This document shows, piece after piece, positions 1-8,016 of a DNA stretch of 36,045 nt (positions within the stretch are counted from its first letter, which is position 1; every line of letters starts with the position of its first letter). The translations under genes were made by a program, and so were the position numbers. A model generated the notes under the pieces. That model searched no databases. It saw only the letters and a program-made list of their open reading frames with translations, and was not told where the DNA came from. Origin of the DNA: Pseudomonadota bacterium (GTDB lineage Bacteria; Pseudomonadota; Alphaproteobacteria; Acetobacterales; Acetobacteraceae); contig JAKBBM010000021.1 of assembly GCA_021808545.1 (NCBI GenBank), positions 1-36,045 of the forward strand. The letters run 5' to 3'.

Positions 1-432
1 GGGGCCGAAGTGGCTGCTCTGTGCCATGCCGCGCCGCGCCGCGCCCTTGGCCAGCCGCCCCGCCCGGGTTGCATTTATGTGGCCGACACGCTGGGCGAGC
101 TTGGCGTGTTCTTCCGCTTCGCGCCCTTTGCCTTCATCGGCAATTCGCTGGCCGGGTTTGGCGGCCATAACATCATCGAGCCGGCGCTTCTTGGCCGTCC
201 CGTTATTGCCGGGCCGCATCTGGAAAATTTCACCGAGGCCGCCGCCCGGCTGCGCGCGGCGGGCGCCCTGCGCACGGTCACCAGCAGCGCCGACCTTGCC
301 GAATGCGTCCATGCCTGGCTGGCCGATCCCGCATCGGCACGCCAGGCCGGTATCGCCGCCGCCGCCTGTTTTCAGGACGCCGCCCAATTGCCGGAACGGC
401 TCGCAAGCCTCATCATGCAAGCCGTGTCATGA
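1..432 (+). CDS. waaA: 3-deoxy-D-manno-octulosonic acid transferase, C-terminal part
   Basis: The reading frame is open from base 1, so the gene begins before the window; about 143 residues are visible. WaaA (KdtA) transfers Kdo from CMP-Kdo to lipid IVA at the inner membrane. The visible piece is the nucleotide-sugar-binding half of a GT-B enzyme. It contains IYVADTLGELG, then GNSLAGFGGHNIIEPALLG and GPHLENF, the standard run of WaaA motifs (Asp-Thr-x-Gly-Glu-Leu, Gly-Gly-His-Asn, Glu-Pro-Ala). The stop overlaps the lpxK start as ATGA, so the two are probably translationally coupled. The family call rests on these motifs. I cannot tell whether one or two Kdo residues are added, because the N-terminal half is outside the window. 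Confidence 0.9.
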   Translation, partial: GAEVAALCHAAPRRALGQPPRPGCIYVADTLGELGVFFRFAPFAFIGNSLAGFGGHNIIEPALLGRPVIAGPHLENFTEAAARLRAAGALRTVTSSADLAECVHAWLADPASARQAGIAAAACFQDAAQLPERLASLIMQAVS

Positions 433-1370
433 AAGCGCCGGATTTTTGGCGCCGGCGCGGCCCCGCCGCCCTGGCGCTTAGCCCTTTTAGCCTGATCACC
501 CGCTGGGCCACCGCACAGCGGCTGCGCCGTGCTGGGCTGGATATCGGGATCAAGACCATCTGTGTGGGCAATGCCGGCGTGGGCGGGGCGGGCAAAACCA
601 TTGTGGCACTCGACATTCTGGCCCGGCTGCGGGGGCATCCTTTCGCGCTCACGCGCGGCTATGGCGGGCAACTGGCCGGACCGCTGCTGGTTAACCCCGC
701 CCTGCACACGGCCGATGATGTGGGCGATGAGGCCATGCTGCTGACCGCCATTGCCCCCACCGTGGTGGCGCGCAACCGCGCGGCCGGGGCGCGCCTCGCC
801 CTGGCCGAGGGGGCGAGCGCCATTGTCATGGATGACGGGCTGCAAAACCCATCGCTGCGCAAAAGCCTGTCTCTGCTGGTGATCGATGGCGGGTATGGGT
901 TTGGCAACGGGCTGCTGCTGCCGGCAGGCCCCTTGCGCGAGCCGGTGACGGTGGCGGCGGCGCGCTGCCAGGCCGCCGTGCTGATTGGCGCGGATGACAC
1001 CAACGCCCTGGCGCAACTGCCCCCCGCCCTGCCCGTGCTGCGCGCCAGCCTGATGCCCGAATGCGCCGAGCATCTGCACCGCCGCCCGGTGATTGCCTTT
1101 GCCGGAATTGGCCGGCCGGAGAAATTCTTCCGCTCCGTGCTCTCGCTGGGGGCCGAGCTGGTGGACACACACGCCTTCCCCGACCACCACATCTATGCCA
1201 CACGCGACATCACCGCCCTGCTGGGCGAGGCCTCGGCCAAGGGGGCAACCCTGGTGACCACGGCCAAGGATTACGTGAAGCTGCCGCCGCCCCTGCGCAA
1301 TGCCTGCCTGGTGGTGCGCGCGCGGCTGCAATGGGAGGATGAGACCGCCTTGGAAACGCTGCTGGCATGA
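429..1370 (+). CDS. lpxK: Tetraacyldisaccharide 4'-kinase (lipid A biosynthesis)
   Basis: LpxK phosphorylates the 4' position of the tetraacyldisaccharide to give lipid IVA, on the cytoplasmic face of the inner membrane. The 313-residue length is typical. A Walker A loop, VGNAGVGGAGKT, lies near residues 46-57, after the usual N-terminal stretch with a hydrophobic segment (SPFSLITRW). The family acidic motif appears as MDDGLQN near residues 134-140; many LpxK proteins have DDGFQH here, so Phe and His are replaced by Leu and Asn. The start was chosen at the ATG overlapping the waaA stop (ATGA); the frame is open further upstream, but that part overlaps waaA. The gene also ends in an ATGA overlap with the acyltransferase gene. 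This is a coherent waaA-lpxK-acyltransferase operon. Confidence 0.93.
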   Translation: MKAPDFWRRRGPAALALSPFSLITRWATAQRLRRAGLDIGIKTICVGNAGVGGAGKTIVALDILARLRGHPFALTRGYGGQLAGPLLVNPALHTADDVGDEAMLLTAIAPTVVARNRAAGARLALAEGASAIVMDDGLQNPSLRKSLSLLVIDGGYGFGNGLLLPAGPLREPVTVAAARCQAAVLIGADDTNALAQLPPALPVLRASLMPECAEHLHRRPVIAFAGIGRPEKFFRSVLSLGAELVDTHAFPDHHIYATRDITALLGEASAKGATLVTTAKDYVKLPPPLRNACLVVRARLQWEDETALETLLA

Positions 1371-2269
1371 GCGGACCAAACATAAAATTCGCCTACCGGG
1401 CCGAGGCCGCGCTCGTCGGGCTGCTGATCCGCCTGTTGCGGCTGTTTCCGCCGGCCCTGGCCTCGCGCCTGGGCGGGGCGGTTGCGGGCGCCATCGGGCC
1501 GCTGATTCCGGTTTCGCGCGTGGCGGACCAGAACCTGCAACGCGCCATGCCGGAGCTGGACCGCGCGGCACGCCAACGCACCGTGCGCGCAAGCTGGCGG
1601 AATTTAGGCCAGACGGCGGCCGAGCTGGTGCGCATTGGCGATATTCATGAAACCAGCCACGGCCCCGGTTATGAGGTGGTGGGCTGGGATGAGCATGTGG
1701 CCCCGCTTTTGGCCAAGGGCGGGCCGTGTATCTTCATCACCGGCCATATCGGCAATTGGGAAATTATCCCGCCCGCCGCCTTTGCCCATGGGGCGGATAT
1801 CGCCTTTATGTACCGTGCCGCCTCCAACCCGCTGGTGAATGACATGATCCTGCGCCTGCGCGAGGCGAATTTTGGGCGCAAGGTGCTGATGTTCCCCAAA
1901 GGGTCGGCGGGCGCCCGGGCGGCTTATGCGCATCTGGCCAAGGGCGGCACGCTGGGGATGCTGGTGGACCAGAAGCTGGATACCGGCCTCTCGGTACCGT
2001 TTTTTGGCCGCCCGGCCATGACCATGGATGCAATGGCGCGTTTTGCCCTTAAATTCCGCTGTCCGGTGTTTCCCCTTCATGTGGTGCGCGACGCCCCGGC
2101 CCGGCTGCGCGTGATCTGCGAACCGGCGATGCCCCTGCCCAACACAGGCGACCTTGCCGCCGACCGCCTGGCCCTGACGGCTGAGATGAACCAGATGCTG
2201 GAACGCTGGATCCGCGAACGGCCGGGGGCCTGGCTATGGCTGCACCGCCGCTGGCCGAAGGGGGGGTGA
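1367..2269 (+). CDS. lpxL: Lipid A lauroyl/myristoyl acyltransferase (LpxL/HtrB family)
   Basis: This 300-residue LPLAT-family protein should add a secondary acyl chain from acyl-ACP to Kdo-lipid A at the inner membrane. The catalytic H-X4-E motif is plain in ITGHIGNWE (His127, Glu132). The substrate-binding region FPKGSAGARAAYAHLAKGG and the motif LVDQKLDTGLSVPFFG follow, as in LpxL/LpxM proteins. The C-terminus has the usual W-x-W-x-H-R-R-W signature (AWLWLHRRWPKG). An N-terminal hydrophobic segment (about residues 14-50) would anchor it. Its ATG overlaps the lpxK stop, which supports coupled translation. LpxL and LpxM homologues cannot be told apart reliably by eye, so the symbol is a family-level guess. 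The following 177 bases hold no gene I can support. Confidence 0.87.
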   Translation: MSGPNIKFAYRAEAALVGLLIRLLRLFPPALASRLGGAVAGAIGPLIPVSRVADQNLQRAMPELDRAARQRTVRASWRNLGQTAAELVRIGDIHETSHGPGYEVVGWDEHVAPLLAKGGPCIFITGHIGNWEIIPPAAFAHGADIAFMYRAASNPLVNDMILRLREANFGRKVLMFPKGSAGARAAYAHLAKGGTLGMLVDQKLDTGLSVPFFGRPAMTMDAMARFALKFRCPVFPLHVVRDAPARLRVICEPAMPLPNTGDLAADRLALTAEMNQMLERWIRERPGAWLWLHRRWPKGG

Positions 2270-2446
2270 GGCGGCGCAACAGCCCTTCCGGGAGCAAAAG
2301 AAGCCTGTTAAATCATGTGCAAGGTAGGCAACGAGAGCCGGGGGCTGATAGCGGCACCGGGGGCTCGGGAAACACAGCAAACCGTGCCTAAACCGCGAGA
2401 TACATTGGTCAAACCTCCTTATCAATTAGTCTTTTAAGGATACAAA

Positions 2447-3685
2447 ATGCGAAAGCGCTTCGAATTGGTCCATGTTGAGCATCTAATTTCCTCGGCAATT
2501 GAAGGCAATAATGGCAACATGAAAAATGTTGCCATTTTAAATGGTAATCTAAAATACACAGAACTTTTACCCATCAATAAAAAAGACGGCTCTTCAGAAT
2601 GCCTCCTGGGAAGCAATGAATGCGTCCAAGAGATCAGACGGATATGGGAAAGAATTAATTCTGACAGCGCTTTAATTTTTAGTGGTCAAATCGAGTTACA
2701 AAATATCGTATCTTTTGGTCCCTGCGGTCTCCTGTTGGATTTTGATCACGATGTCGCTCTGGTTGGCGGAATAGTAAATTGGGGAGAAGAATATGCGCGC
2801 TGGTACATTAATCGCACCTCCACGCCCGAGATTAACCTATCCTGGTCATCTGATCGAAATAGTTTTGAAATAGATCTGCCGGAAGAAATTCCCATTGAAG
2901 AAAGACCCGGAATTTTGATGAGCAGCCCTGGACAAGATATCTTTGGCCACTGGCTTCTAGACTACACGCCCCGATTGATGCTGGCCTCGTTAATGCACGG
3001 TCCATGGATCAATAATTTATTTTTTAATCGTATACCAGGATGGGTACAACCTATACTTGAAGCTTTTGGAATCACAGAATCAAAGTGTTTACAGCCTCCC
3101 CAATCTCCCTTGGTCCGCTATAAAAATATTGCAATACCGTCTGGGACAAAGAATGGTTTCCGTGTTTCGCAGCCAATCAGTCAATATGCTTGGTTGCGAT
3201 TAAAATATATGATGCTGTCTGGCCCTATCAGTGAATTAGAGCAGAAAAAATTACAGGCATCGTTTGCAGAACGGATATTTGTTAGCCGTAAGGCTTGGGG
3301 GTCATCAAGAGTCATAGAAAATGCCCTTGAATTGGAAGATATCTGTCGACGCCGGGGCTATACTGTTGTGAGACCTGAAGAATTTAGTCTACCAGCCCAA
3401 GCAAGGCTATTCAACCAAGCGCGCATTGTTGTGGGCGAAGATGGCAGCGGATTACATAATATCATCTTCTGTGAGCCGGGTTGCCATCTTGGCGTAGCTT
3501 CCGTACCCGATCGCTTTAATTTATGGCACATGAGTTTTGCAAAAGCTTTAGGTCACTTTGTATCTTATACCTCGGCGCAAATTAACCCAGATGGCAAGAA
3601 AAACATAAATGCAAACGAGTTCACAGCAATGCTCGATCAGCTAGAAAGCTGCTTAATTCAAAGCACATCATTACACAGAGGCTAA
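2447..3685 (+). CDS. Glycosyltransferase family 61 (DUF563-like) protein
   Basis: This 412-residue protein resembles GT61/DUF563 transferases found in capsule and exopolysaccharide loci. The middle has SSPGQDIFGHWLLDYTPRL (about residues 160-180), the His-Trp-Leu-x-Asp signature of the family. The C-terminal part has RIFVSRKAWGSSR, then the acceptor/donor-site motif VVGEDGSGLHNIIFCEPG, where family members usually read HGAGLTN; here His is replaced by Asp. An AAGGA ribosome binding site lies 6 bases before the ATG. Base composition is far more AT-rich than the lipid A genes before it, and codon use differs, so recent acquisition is likely. The next gene starts one base after the stop, so the two are probably cotranscribed. 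Donor and acceptor are unknown. Confidence 0.75.
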   Translation: MRKRFELVHVEHLISSAIEGNNGNMKNVAILNGNLKYTELLPINKKDGSSECLLGSNECVQEIRRIWERINSDSALIFSGQIELQNIVSFGPCGLLLDFDHDVALVGGIVNWGEEYARWYINRTSTPEINLSWSSDRNSFEIDLPEEIPIEERPGILMSSPGQDIFGHWLLDYTPRLMLASLMHGPWINNLFFNRIPGWVQPILEAFGITESKCLQPPQSPLVRYKNIAIPSGTKNGFRVSQPISQYAWLRLKYMMLSGPISELEQKKLQASFAERIFVSRKAWGSSRVIENALELEDICRRRGYTVVRPEEFSLPAQARLFNQARIVVGEDGSGLHNIIFCEPGCHLGVASVPDRFNLWHMSFAKALGHFVSYTSAQINPDGKKNINANEFTAMLDQLESCLIQSTSLHRG

Positions 3686-3686
3686 A

Positions 3687-4571
3687 ATGCTCCGCAAGAA
3701 GAATTTAGTTTTGTTTGCATGCTGGGTTCCTGATGACTCAGAAAACTCCATTCAGTGGACAGATTTTTATTATAAAGTTGCATCGGAAAATTTGGCAGAA
3801 TCCGATATAATTATTGCTTTTAATGACGGATGCTCCGAAAAAGCAAAAGAGAAATTTCTGTCATCAAAAAATATAATTTCATGGGCAGAGGTGAAGAAGG
3901 ATCATGTAGTATCGTCCGACGCTTCCGGATTTCAGCTATGCCTTGAAAAATGCCAAAATATCTTAGCTAATTATGAGAAAGTTTTATTCTTACACACAAA
4001 AGGCGTAACAAAATCTTTTGAATCTTATAGTGGCTTTAGATGGCTATTCGGCAACAAAATCATGAATGACATCGCCTTAAATAATATTTCTTCCCAAACA
4101 CCAGAGTTTTTAGCAGGAATTTATTTTCATGCTCCAACATATGGGACAGAGGTTAGAACATATTCTCAGCTAACCTCAGATATTGGCTTTAAATTACCAT
4201 TCCTATTCAACGTAACATATACTATTTACGTCACTTCCGCATCTGTTCTCAGTAGACTTTTACTTCGACACGGCAATTTTATAACAAAAATAAAGATTCA
4301 AGATAAATATGATCGCTTCTTTTTCGAACATTTTTTTCCAAGCTTACTCGTTGGAACGGGAGCAAATCTGATGAGCTTAGACACTTGCAAATTGAACCCC
4401 GAATTAAATCCAAATTTAAGCTATAATTATGACCTATCACACTGCACAAAGATAGTGATGAGTCTTTATGAAAAATGGAAAGCTGGATCTTTAAGTGAAC
4501 AATTCCCTGTTCCAATGATATTTGGAGAACTCGATAAAGTTAAAAATTTACATGTACGCTTTAATATTTAA
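3687..4571 (+). CDS. Putative glycosyltransferase-like protein with HTKG motif
   Basis: I do not recognise this 294-residue protein with certainty. It begins with a beta-strand-like stretch (NLVLFACWV), then alternating helix and strand regions, and YEKVLFLHTKGVTKS near residues 96-110. An HTK(G/S) motif in this setting occurs in RgpF-like (rhamnan synthesis F) and related GT-A-like proteins of polysaccharide loci. That similarity, together with tight coupling to a GT61 gene, is the basis for the call. There is no signal peptide or obvious membrane helix. The ATG lies one base after the previous stop and AGAGG precedes it by 5 bases. GC content is the lowest in the window: one 60-base line I counted is 37%, against 82% in a line of the acyltransferase gene. 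Transfer from a low-GC source is likely. The enzymatic role is unproven. Confidence 0.5.
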   Translation: MLRKKNLVLFACWVPDDSENSIQWTDFYYKVASENLAESDIIIAFNDGCSEKAKEKFLSSKNIISWAEVKKDHVVSSDASGFQLCLEKCQNILANYEKVLFLHTKGVTKSFESYSGFRWLFGNKIMNDIALNNISSQTPEFLAGIYFHAPTYGTEVRTYSQLTSDIGFKLPFLFNVTYTIYVTSASVLSRLLLRHGNFITKIKIQDKYDRFFFEHFFPSLLVGTGANLMSLDTCKLNPELNPNLSYNYDLSHCTKIVMSLYEKWKAGSLSEQFPVPMIFGELDKVKNLHVRFNI

Positions 4572-4632
4572 TGAAATTTTAACCGGTCATTGACTGATGA
4601 AATTATCAAATCGTCAGCCACACACCGCAACA

Positions 4633-5457
4633 TCACTTCACCGCCAAAAAGGCAAAATTCATGTTGCCGAGATAGCCCAACTCTTCCGACCAGTAGAGCA
4701 GCGCCTCGGCATCGGCAAAACCCGCTTGTTTCAGCCGCTCCAGCACATCCCAGCCCAGCTGGTTCGCCCCAGAGCGTATGCCCTGCCCCGCCCCACAGAC
4801 TGACTCCGCCTGATCAAAATAAAACGGAACCGAAAAAATCAGCCGCCCCCCCGGTACCAGCACGCGCGCCAGCTCTCCAAGCGCGCTGCCCAGCGGCTCT
4901 ATATCCTGCAATTCATCCTGCGAAATGGCGAAATGGCAGGATTCATTTTCCACCGGCAGCACGGCCTTGCCGGACTCAAACCTAAAACGCGGCACGGGCA
5001 AAATTTCGGGCGCCAGATCGCGATACGCCAAGGCAAAATCAGGCGGCGCGCCAAGCAGCAGGCTCTTCATCCAGTCCAGCAGCCCGCAGCCCTGGGCCAG
5101 ATGCAACAACGCCCGCTGGCGGTTATTCAGGCGCCGCGCGCAGCCGCACTGCATTTCCTCGCGCCAATTGGGCATGCGCTTGCCATCGTTCAAAATCTCG
5201 CCATTCACCGCCGAGCTGAAACATGTGGGATGCAGGCAGATGGCGCAGGTGCCTGGGCTCTCAAGCCTCGCCTCACGCGTGGCCAGTGAGAGCTGGTACA
5301 AATGCCGGGAATCGAGCACGCTTTGATGCGTTTTGAGAAAGGCGGTGAAGTCCGCCTGCGCATGGAACCGCCAGGCTGGAAAACGCGGCGTCAGCGCCAT
5401 GGCGCTTGGTTTAAAGCGCGGCTCCTCATCACCAAAGCGCGCGCTTTGCAAGGCCAT
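4633..5457 (-). CDS. SAM-dependent methyltransferase-like protein, degenerate
   Basis: This 274-residue protein looks like a class I methyltransferase from a glycan locus. The C-terminal half shows the motif-III region SALGELARVLVPGGRLIFSV, followed by PFYFDQ. Before it, ISQDELQDIEPLGSAL sits where active relatives have a Leu-Glu-His motif. The N-terminal half has CAIC, a second CGC pair and NNRQRA, a pattern seen in zinc-binding-like N-termini of related methyltransferases. I cannot find a glycine-rich SAM-binding loop (E/D-x-G-x-G), so activity is doubtful. The start lies 3 bases after the stop of the sulfotransferase-like gene, so this is the last gene of a four-gene minus-strand unit. It faces the HTKG gene; the 61 bases between them show no clear terminator. 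Confidence 0.6.
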   Translation of the reverse strand: MALQSARFGDEEPRFKPSAMALTPRFPAWRFHAQADFTAFLKTHQSVLDSRHLYQLSLATREARLESPGTCAICLHPTCFSSAVNGEILNDGKRMPNWREEMQCGCARRLNNRQRALLHLAQGCGLLDWMKSLLLGAPPDFALAYRDLAPEILPVPRFRFESGKAVLPVENESCHFAISQDELQDIEPLGSALGELARVLVPGGRLIFSVPFYFDQAESVCGAGQGIRSGANQLGWDVLERLKQAGFADAEALLYWSEELGYLGNMNFAFLAVK

Positions 5458-5460
5458 GCG

Positions 5461-6678
5461 TCAGCCCCCGGCCGCGCGGCAGACAAAGCTGATCCGCCGC
5501 ATCGCCACGCCCAGGCTGCGCGTGTCGCCGGGCGGGATGCTCGCCTTGGCATGGCAGACAATCTGGCAAAACCCGCCTGTGCTCTCAATCGCGGCGGCGG
5601 GAACCGAGAAGCTCGCGATATAAGCCTTATGATGGCGTGAAAAGCGCACCGGCACGGCCATATTATTGACCATGACTTTAAAATCCTGCTCCACAAAATC
5701 GTCTTTGGCGCTGAACTGCAACGACGCCTCATAGTCATGCGCGCGGCGCAATGGCAGTTCGAGCGAGAAATGATCGCCCGGCCCCGTCCAACGCCAGACC
5801 GAACTCCCCTCCCGCTCGGGTAAGTGCCAGCCAGACCCTGGCAAAACATTACCCAGATCGATTTCAAAATCACGATCCATCACCTGGTAGGTGCCAGCCT
5901 CGACCAGTTTGCGCATGGCGGTCTCGAAACGTCGGAGACGGACGAGTTTTTGCGCGTATTCGTAAATTCTCAGATCTATCTCATTGTAAGATCGTAAAAT
6001 ATCAAGCTCTTCATTCGTTAGTTCCGGTTCGCCGCGCTTGGCCCCTGGGTCCTGGTTAAGGAACGGGAAATAGGCCGCCGGATGGTAGTTCATCTTATCG
6101 CCGATATTTTGGATATCGAGCGGCAATTCCTCGACCGTGGCGAGAAAATCGATCTCATGCAGCCGGGCGCAGGCCAGATCAACCGTTGCCGCCGGATCAA
6201 GCGCCGTCGCCGCCGCTTGCGGCCGTTCCCGCAGGAGTTCCAGCACCTTGCCGGGCGGTGTCGAAGCGCAAAGATAAGCGGCGTGAATATTACGCTGGGG
6301 TGTCATGACCTCGGGCATGCGGATGATCTGCCCCAGCGTGCGCCCCTTGGTCAGGCTGTGTTCGGGCGCGAAGGTTGCATCGCGCTGCAAATGTTTGAGC
6401 GACGACAAGGTGCGCGCGATCGGGTCACGCAAGACCGTGAGCAGCTTGGCGTCAGGCGGTAGTCTCTGGCGCAGATTATATTGGAAATGCCCGCGAATAA
6501 GCTGTTTGCCCGCGATCTGATCAAGGCTCTTTACCGTGTACCAGCCTTCCTCGAGGCAGATATCGCGGTCGTTATATTGCGTTTCCAGGAACAGCCGCAT
6601 GCTGGTGCCGGCCGTCTTGGGGATATGCATAAAAAATAGCGGCGCGCGCCGGACGACTGGAAACACATTTGAGGTCAT
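5461..6678 (-). CDS. Sulfotransferase-fold protein with C-terminal beta-sandwich-like domain
   Basis: The first 250 or so of 405 residues match the sulfotransferase family 2 fold. FFMHIPKTAGTSMR (H18 to R28) is the 5'-phosphosulfate-binding loop of PAPS-dependent enzymes. VLRDPIARTLSSLKH (about residues 82-96) is the 3'-phosphate-binding region with Arg-Asp-Pro and a serine. The last 130 residues (GSGWHLPEREGSSVWRWTGP onward) form a separate domain that parallels the small protein at 10572-11072. The two share G-W-x-x-P-E, a Trp 7-9 residues on, and a later V-x-V/L-N-x-M/L strand. The protein probably modifies a surface polysaccharide. It lies 39 bases after the gene at 6718-8016 and 3 bases before the methyltransferase. 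Whether it transfers sulfate cannot be read from sequence; some homologues act on other groups. Confidence 0.72.
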   Translation of the reverse strand: MTSNVFPVVRRAPLFFMHIPKTAGTSMRLFLETQYNDRDICLEEGWYTVKSLDQIAGKQLIRGHFQYNLRQRLPPDAKLLTVLRDPIARTLSSLKHLQRDATFAPEHSLTKGRTLGQIIRMPEVMTPQRNIHAAYLCASTPPGKVLELLRERPQAAATALDPAATVDLACARLHEIDFLATVEELPLDIQNIGDKMNYHPAAYFPFLNQDPGAKRGEPELTNEELDILRSYNEIDLRIYEYAQKLVRLRRFETAMRKLVEAGTYQVMDRDFEIDLGNVLPGSGWHLPEREGSSVWRWTGPGDHFSLELPLRRAHDYEASLQFSAKDDFVEQDFKVMVNNMAVPVRFSRHHKAYIASFSVPAAAIESTGGFCQIVCHAKASIPPGDTRSLGVAMRRISFVCRAAGG

Positions 6679-6717
6679 GCTGTGAGCCTGATTTTTATTA
6701 ACATTGTATCTACTGTC

Positions 6718-8016
6718 TTACCCTTCAGACACAGCCCGAGGCAATTCCCCGAGCCGGGCGGCATCGGCGCTTGCCTTGGCCAATTCGTCGGCATCAAGGG
6801 GGGGCATGGCGGGCAACGTTACCTCCAAGGCTGGCTGATAAAGCACCTTCCAGCCGGTTGCGCGCACGCGCTGGCAGAAGCCAGCAAGCATTCCCGGCAC
6901 TGTCTCGAATGTTTCATCGAATCCGCCAAGCCTCTCCCAGCATGCGCGCCTTACCATGAACACCCATGGCCCGGCGGCATCTACCAATGCAGCGCTCATA
7001 AGATCCTCACCCACGCGCGCATCACGCACAGACAATTCCCCGGCTTTGAGCATGGCGCCCGCATGTTCCACCACACCATCGCCACTCATAACGCGCGGCG
7101 CCAAAACACCCACTGCTGCTTCCGCGAAAGACGTGGCCAGCAGCGCAGCCCATGGCTGAGACAATTTGGCCGGCGCGCTCACAAAGCATAAAATTTCGCC
7201 ATGCGCGGCACCGGCAAGACGGTTGAACCCCACCGCCGGACGATCTGCCGGTTGGCGCATATAACGGGCATTTGCCGCCAGCAGGGGCAGCAAAGGGGCA
7301 TCGCTGCCATCATGCGCATCAAGAATCAGCAGCTCGGCCCGTGCCTTAGCAAAATCGGGGACCAGAGCAGCCAGACTTCCATACATTTCCGCCATTTCTC
7401 CTCCGGCCATAAAGCATAGGCTAAGTGCGGACTGAGGGGCGGGCATGAAATCCAGCGGTTGATAGGCGGTGGTGGTCTCCTGCACGGCATGGCGCAAAGT
7501 GCGCAGGCTACGCGGCGAGGCACCCGCCAGTGTGGCGTCCGCCAACTGGCTGAAAAAATCGGCGACCGTGGAGAATAGCGCGGCCGTTGCCGATGCATCG
7601 GCGGCTTCTTGCGCTTGGCGGCGCGCAAGCTCAGCAGCCAGGAGCCGCACATCCTTATCCAGTAATTGCAAGCTGGCATTGGCATCTTGCAAAGCCGGCT
7701 GACTGAACACCACCGGCTTTGGCAAGGCCGCGCCGCTTGCCTGATCACGCACACTGATGATGACCGGGCGCGGATGCGACAAAACCCGGTAAGGCAGCGC
7801 GATTGAAAACCCATAACAACCGTCGCCAAAGCCGGCCGCGGCCACGTCTTCACGGCGTATATCCGCAATGCCGCCGCCAATCACCTCGCCATCGGCCAGC
7901 ACCTCCACGGCAACACGGCGTTCTGGCGCCTGCGGATACCATGCCCACCCCACAACCCAGCCTTCATCATTAATCAAATCAAGCTGGCCAACCGGCGCAA
8001 GATTCATATCGCTCAT
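6718..8016 (-). CDS. GT-A-like glycosyltransferase with N-terminal accessory domain
   Basis: The 432-residue protein has two parts. Residues about 1-95 form an accessory domain: GWVVGWAWYPQAP, VEVLADGEVIG, IRREDVAAAGFGDGCYGF. It recurs as the protein at 11074-11562. A helical linker follows (about 105-190). The C-terminal region (about 195-410) looks like a GT2 family domain, with AELLILDAHDGSD, GEILCFVSAP and ACWERLGGFDETFE, but the canonical acidic DXD is not obvious (CFVSAP sits in its place). It may be a weak or non-catalytic member. The chosen ATG overlaps the upstream stop as ATGA; the frame is open 12 codons further up, inside the upstream gene. Coupling with the GT2/GT4 gene suggests they act on the same glycan. 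Confidence 0.68.
   Translation of the reverse strand: MSDMNLAPVGQLDLINDEGWVVGWAWYPQAPERRVAVEVLADGEVIGGGIADIRREDVAAAGFGDGCYGFSIALPYRVLSHPRPVIISVRDQASGAALPKPVVFSQPALQDANASLQLLDKDVRLLAAELARRQAQEAADASATAALFSTVADFFSQLADATLAGASPRSLRTLRHAVQETTTAYQPLDFMPAPQSALSLCFMAGGEMAEMYGSLAALVPDFAKARAELLILDAHDGSDAPLLPLLAANARYMRQPADRPAVGFNRLAGAAHGEILCFVSAPAKLSQPWAALLATSFAEAAVGVLAPRVMSGDGVVEHAGAMLKAGELSVRDARVGEDLMSAALVDAAGPWVFMVRRACWERLGGFDETFETVPGMLAGFCQRVRATGWKVLYQPALEVTLPAMPPLDADELAKASADAARLGELPRAVSEG

Noticed and set aside
372-1592. 406-codon minus-strand open frame across lpxK
   Set aside because: Antisense to lpxK, with arginine, glutamine and histidine-rich low-complexity composition typical of GC-rich shadow frames.
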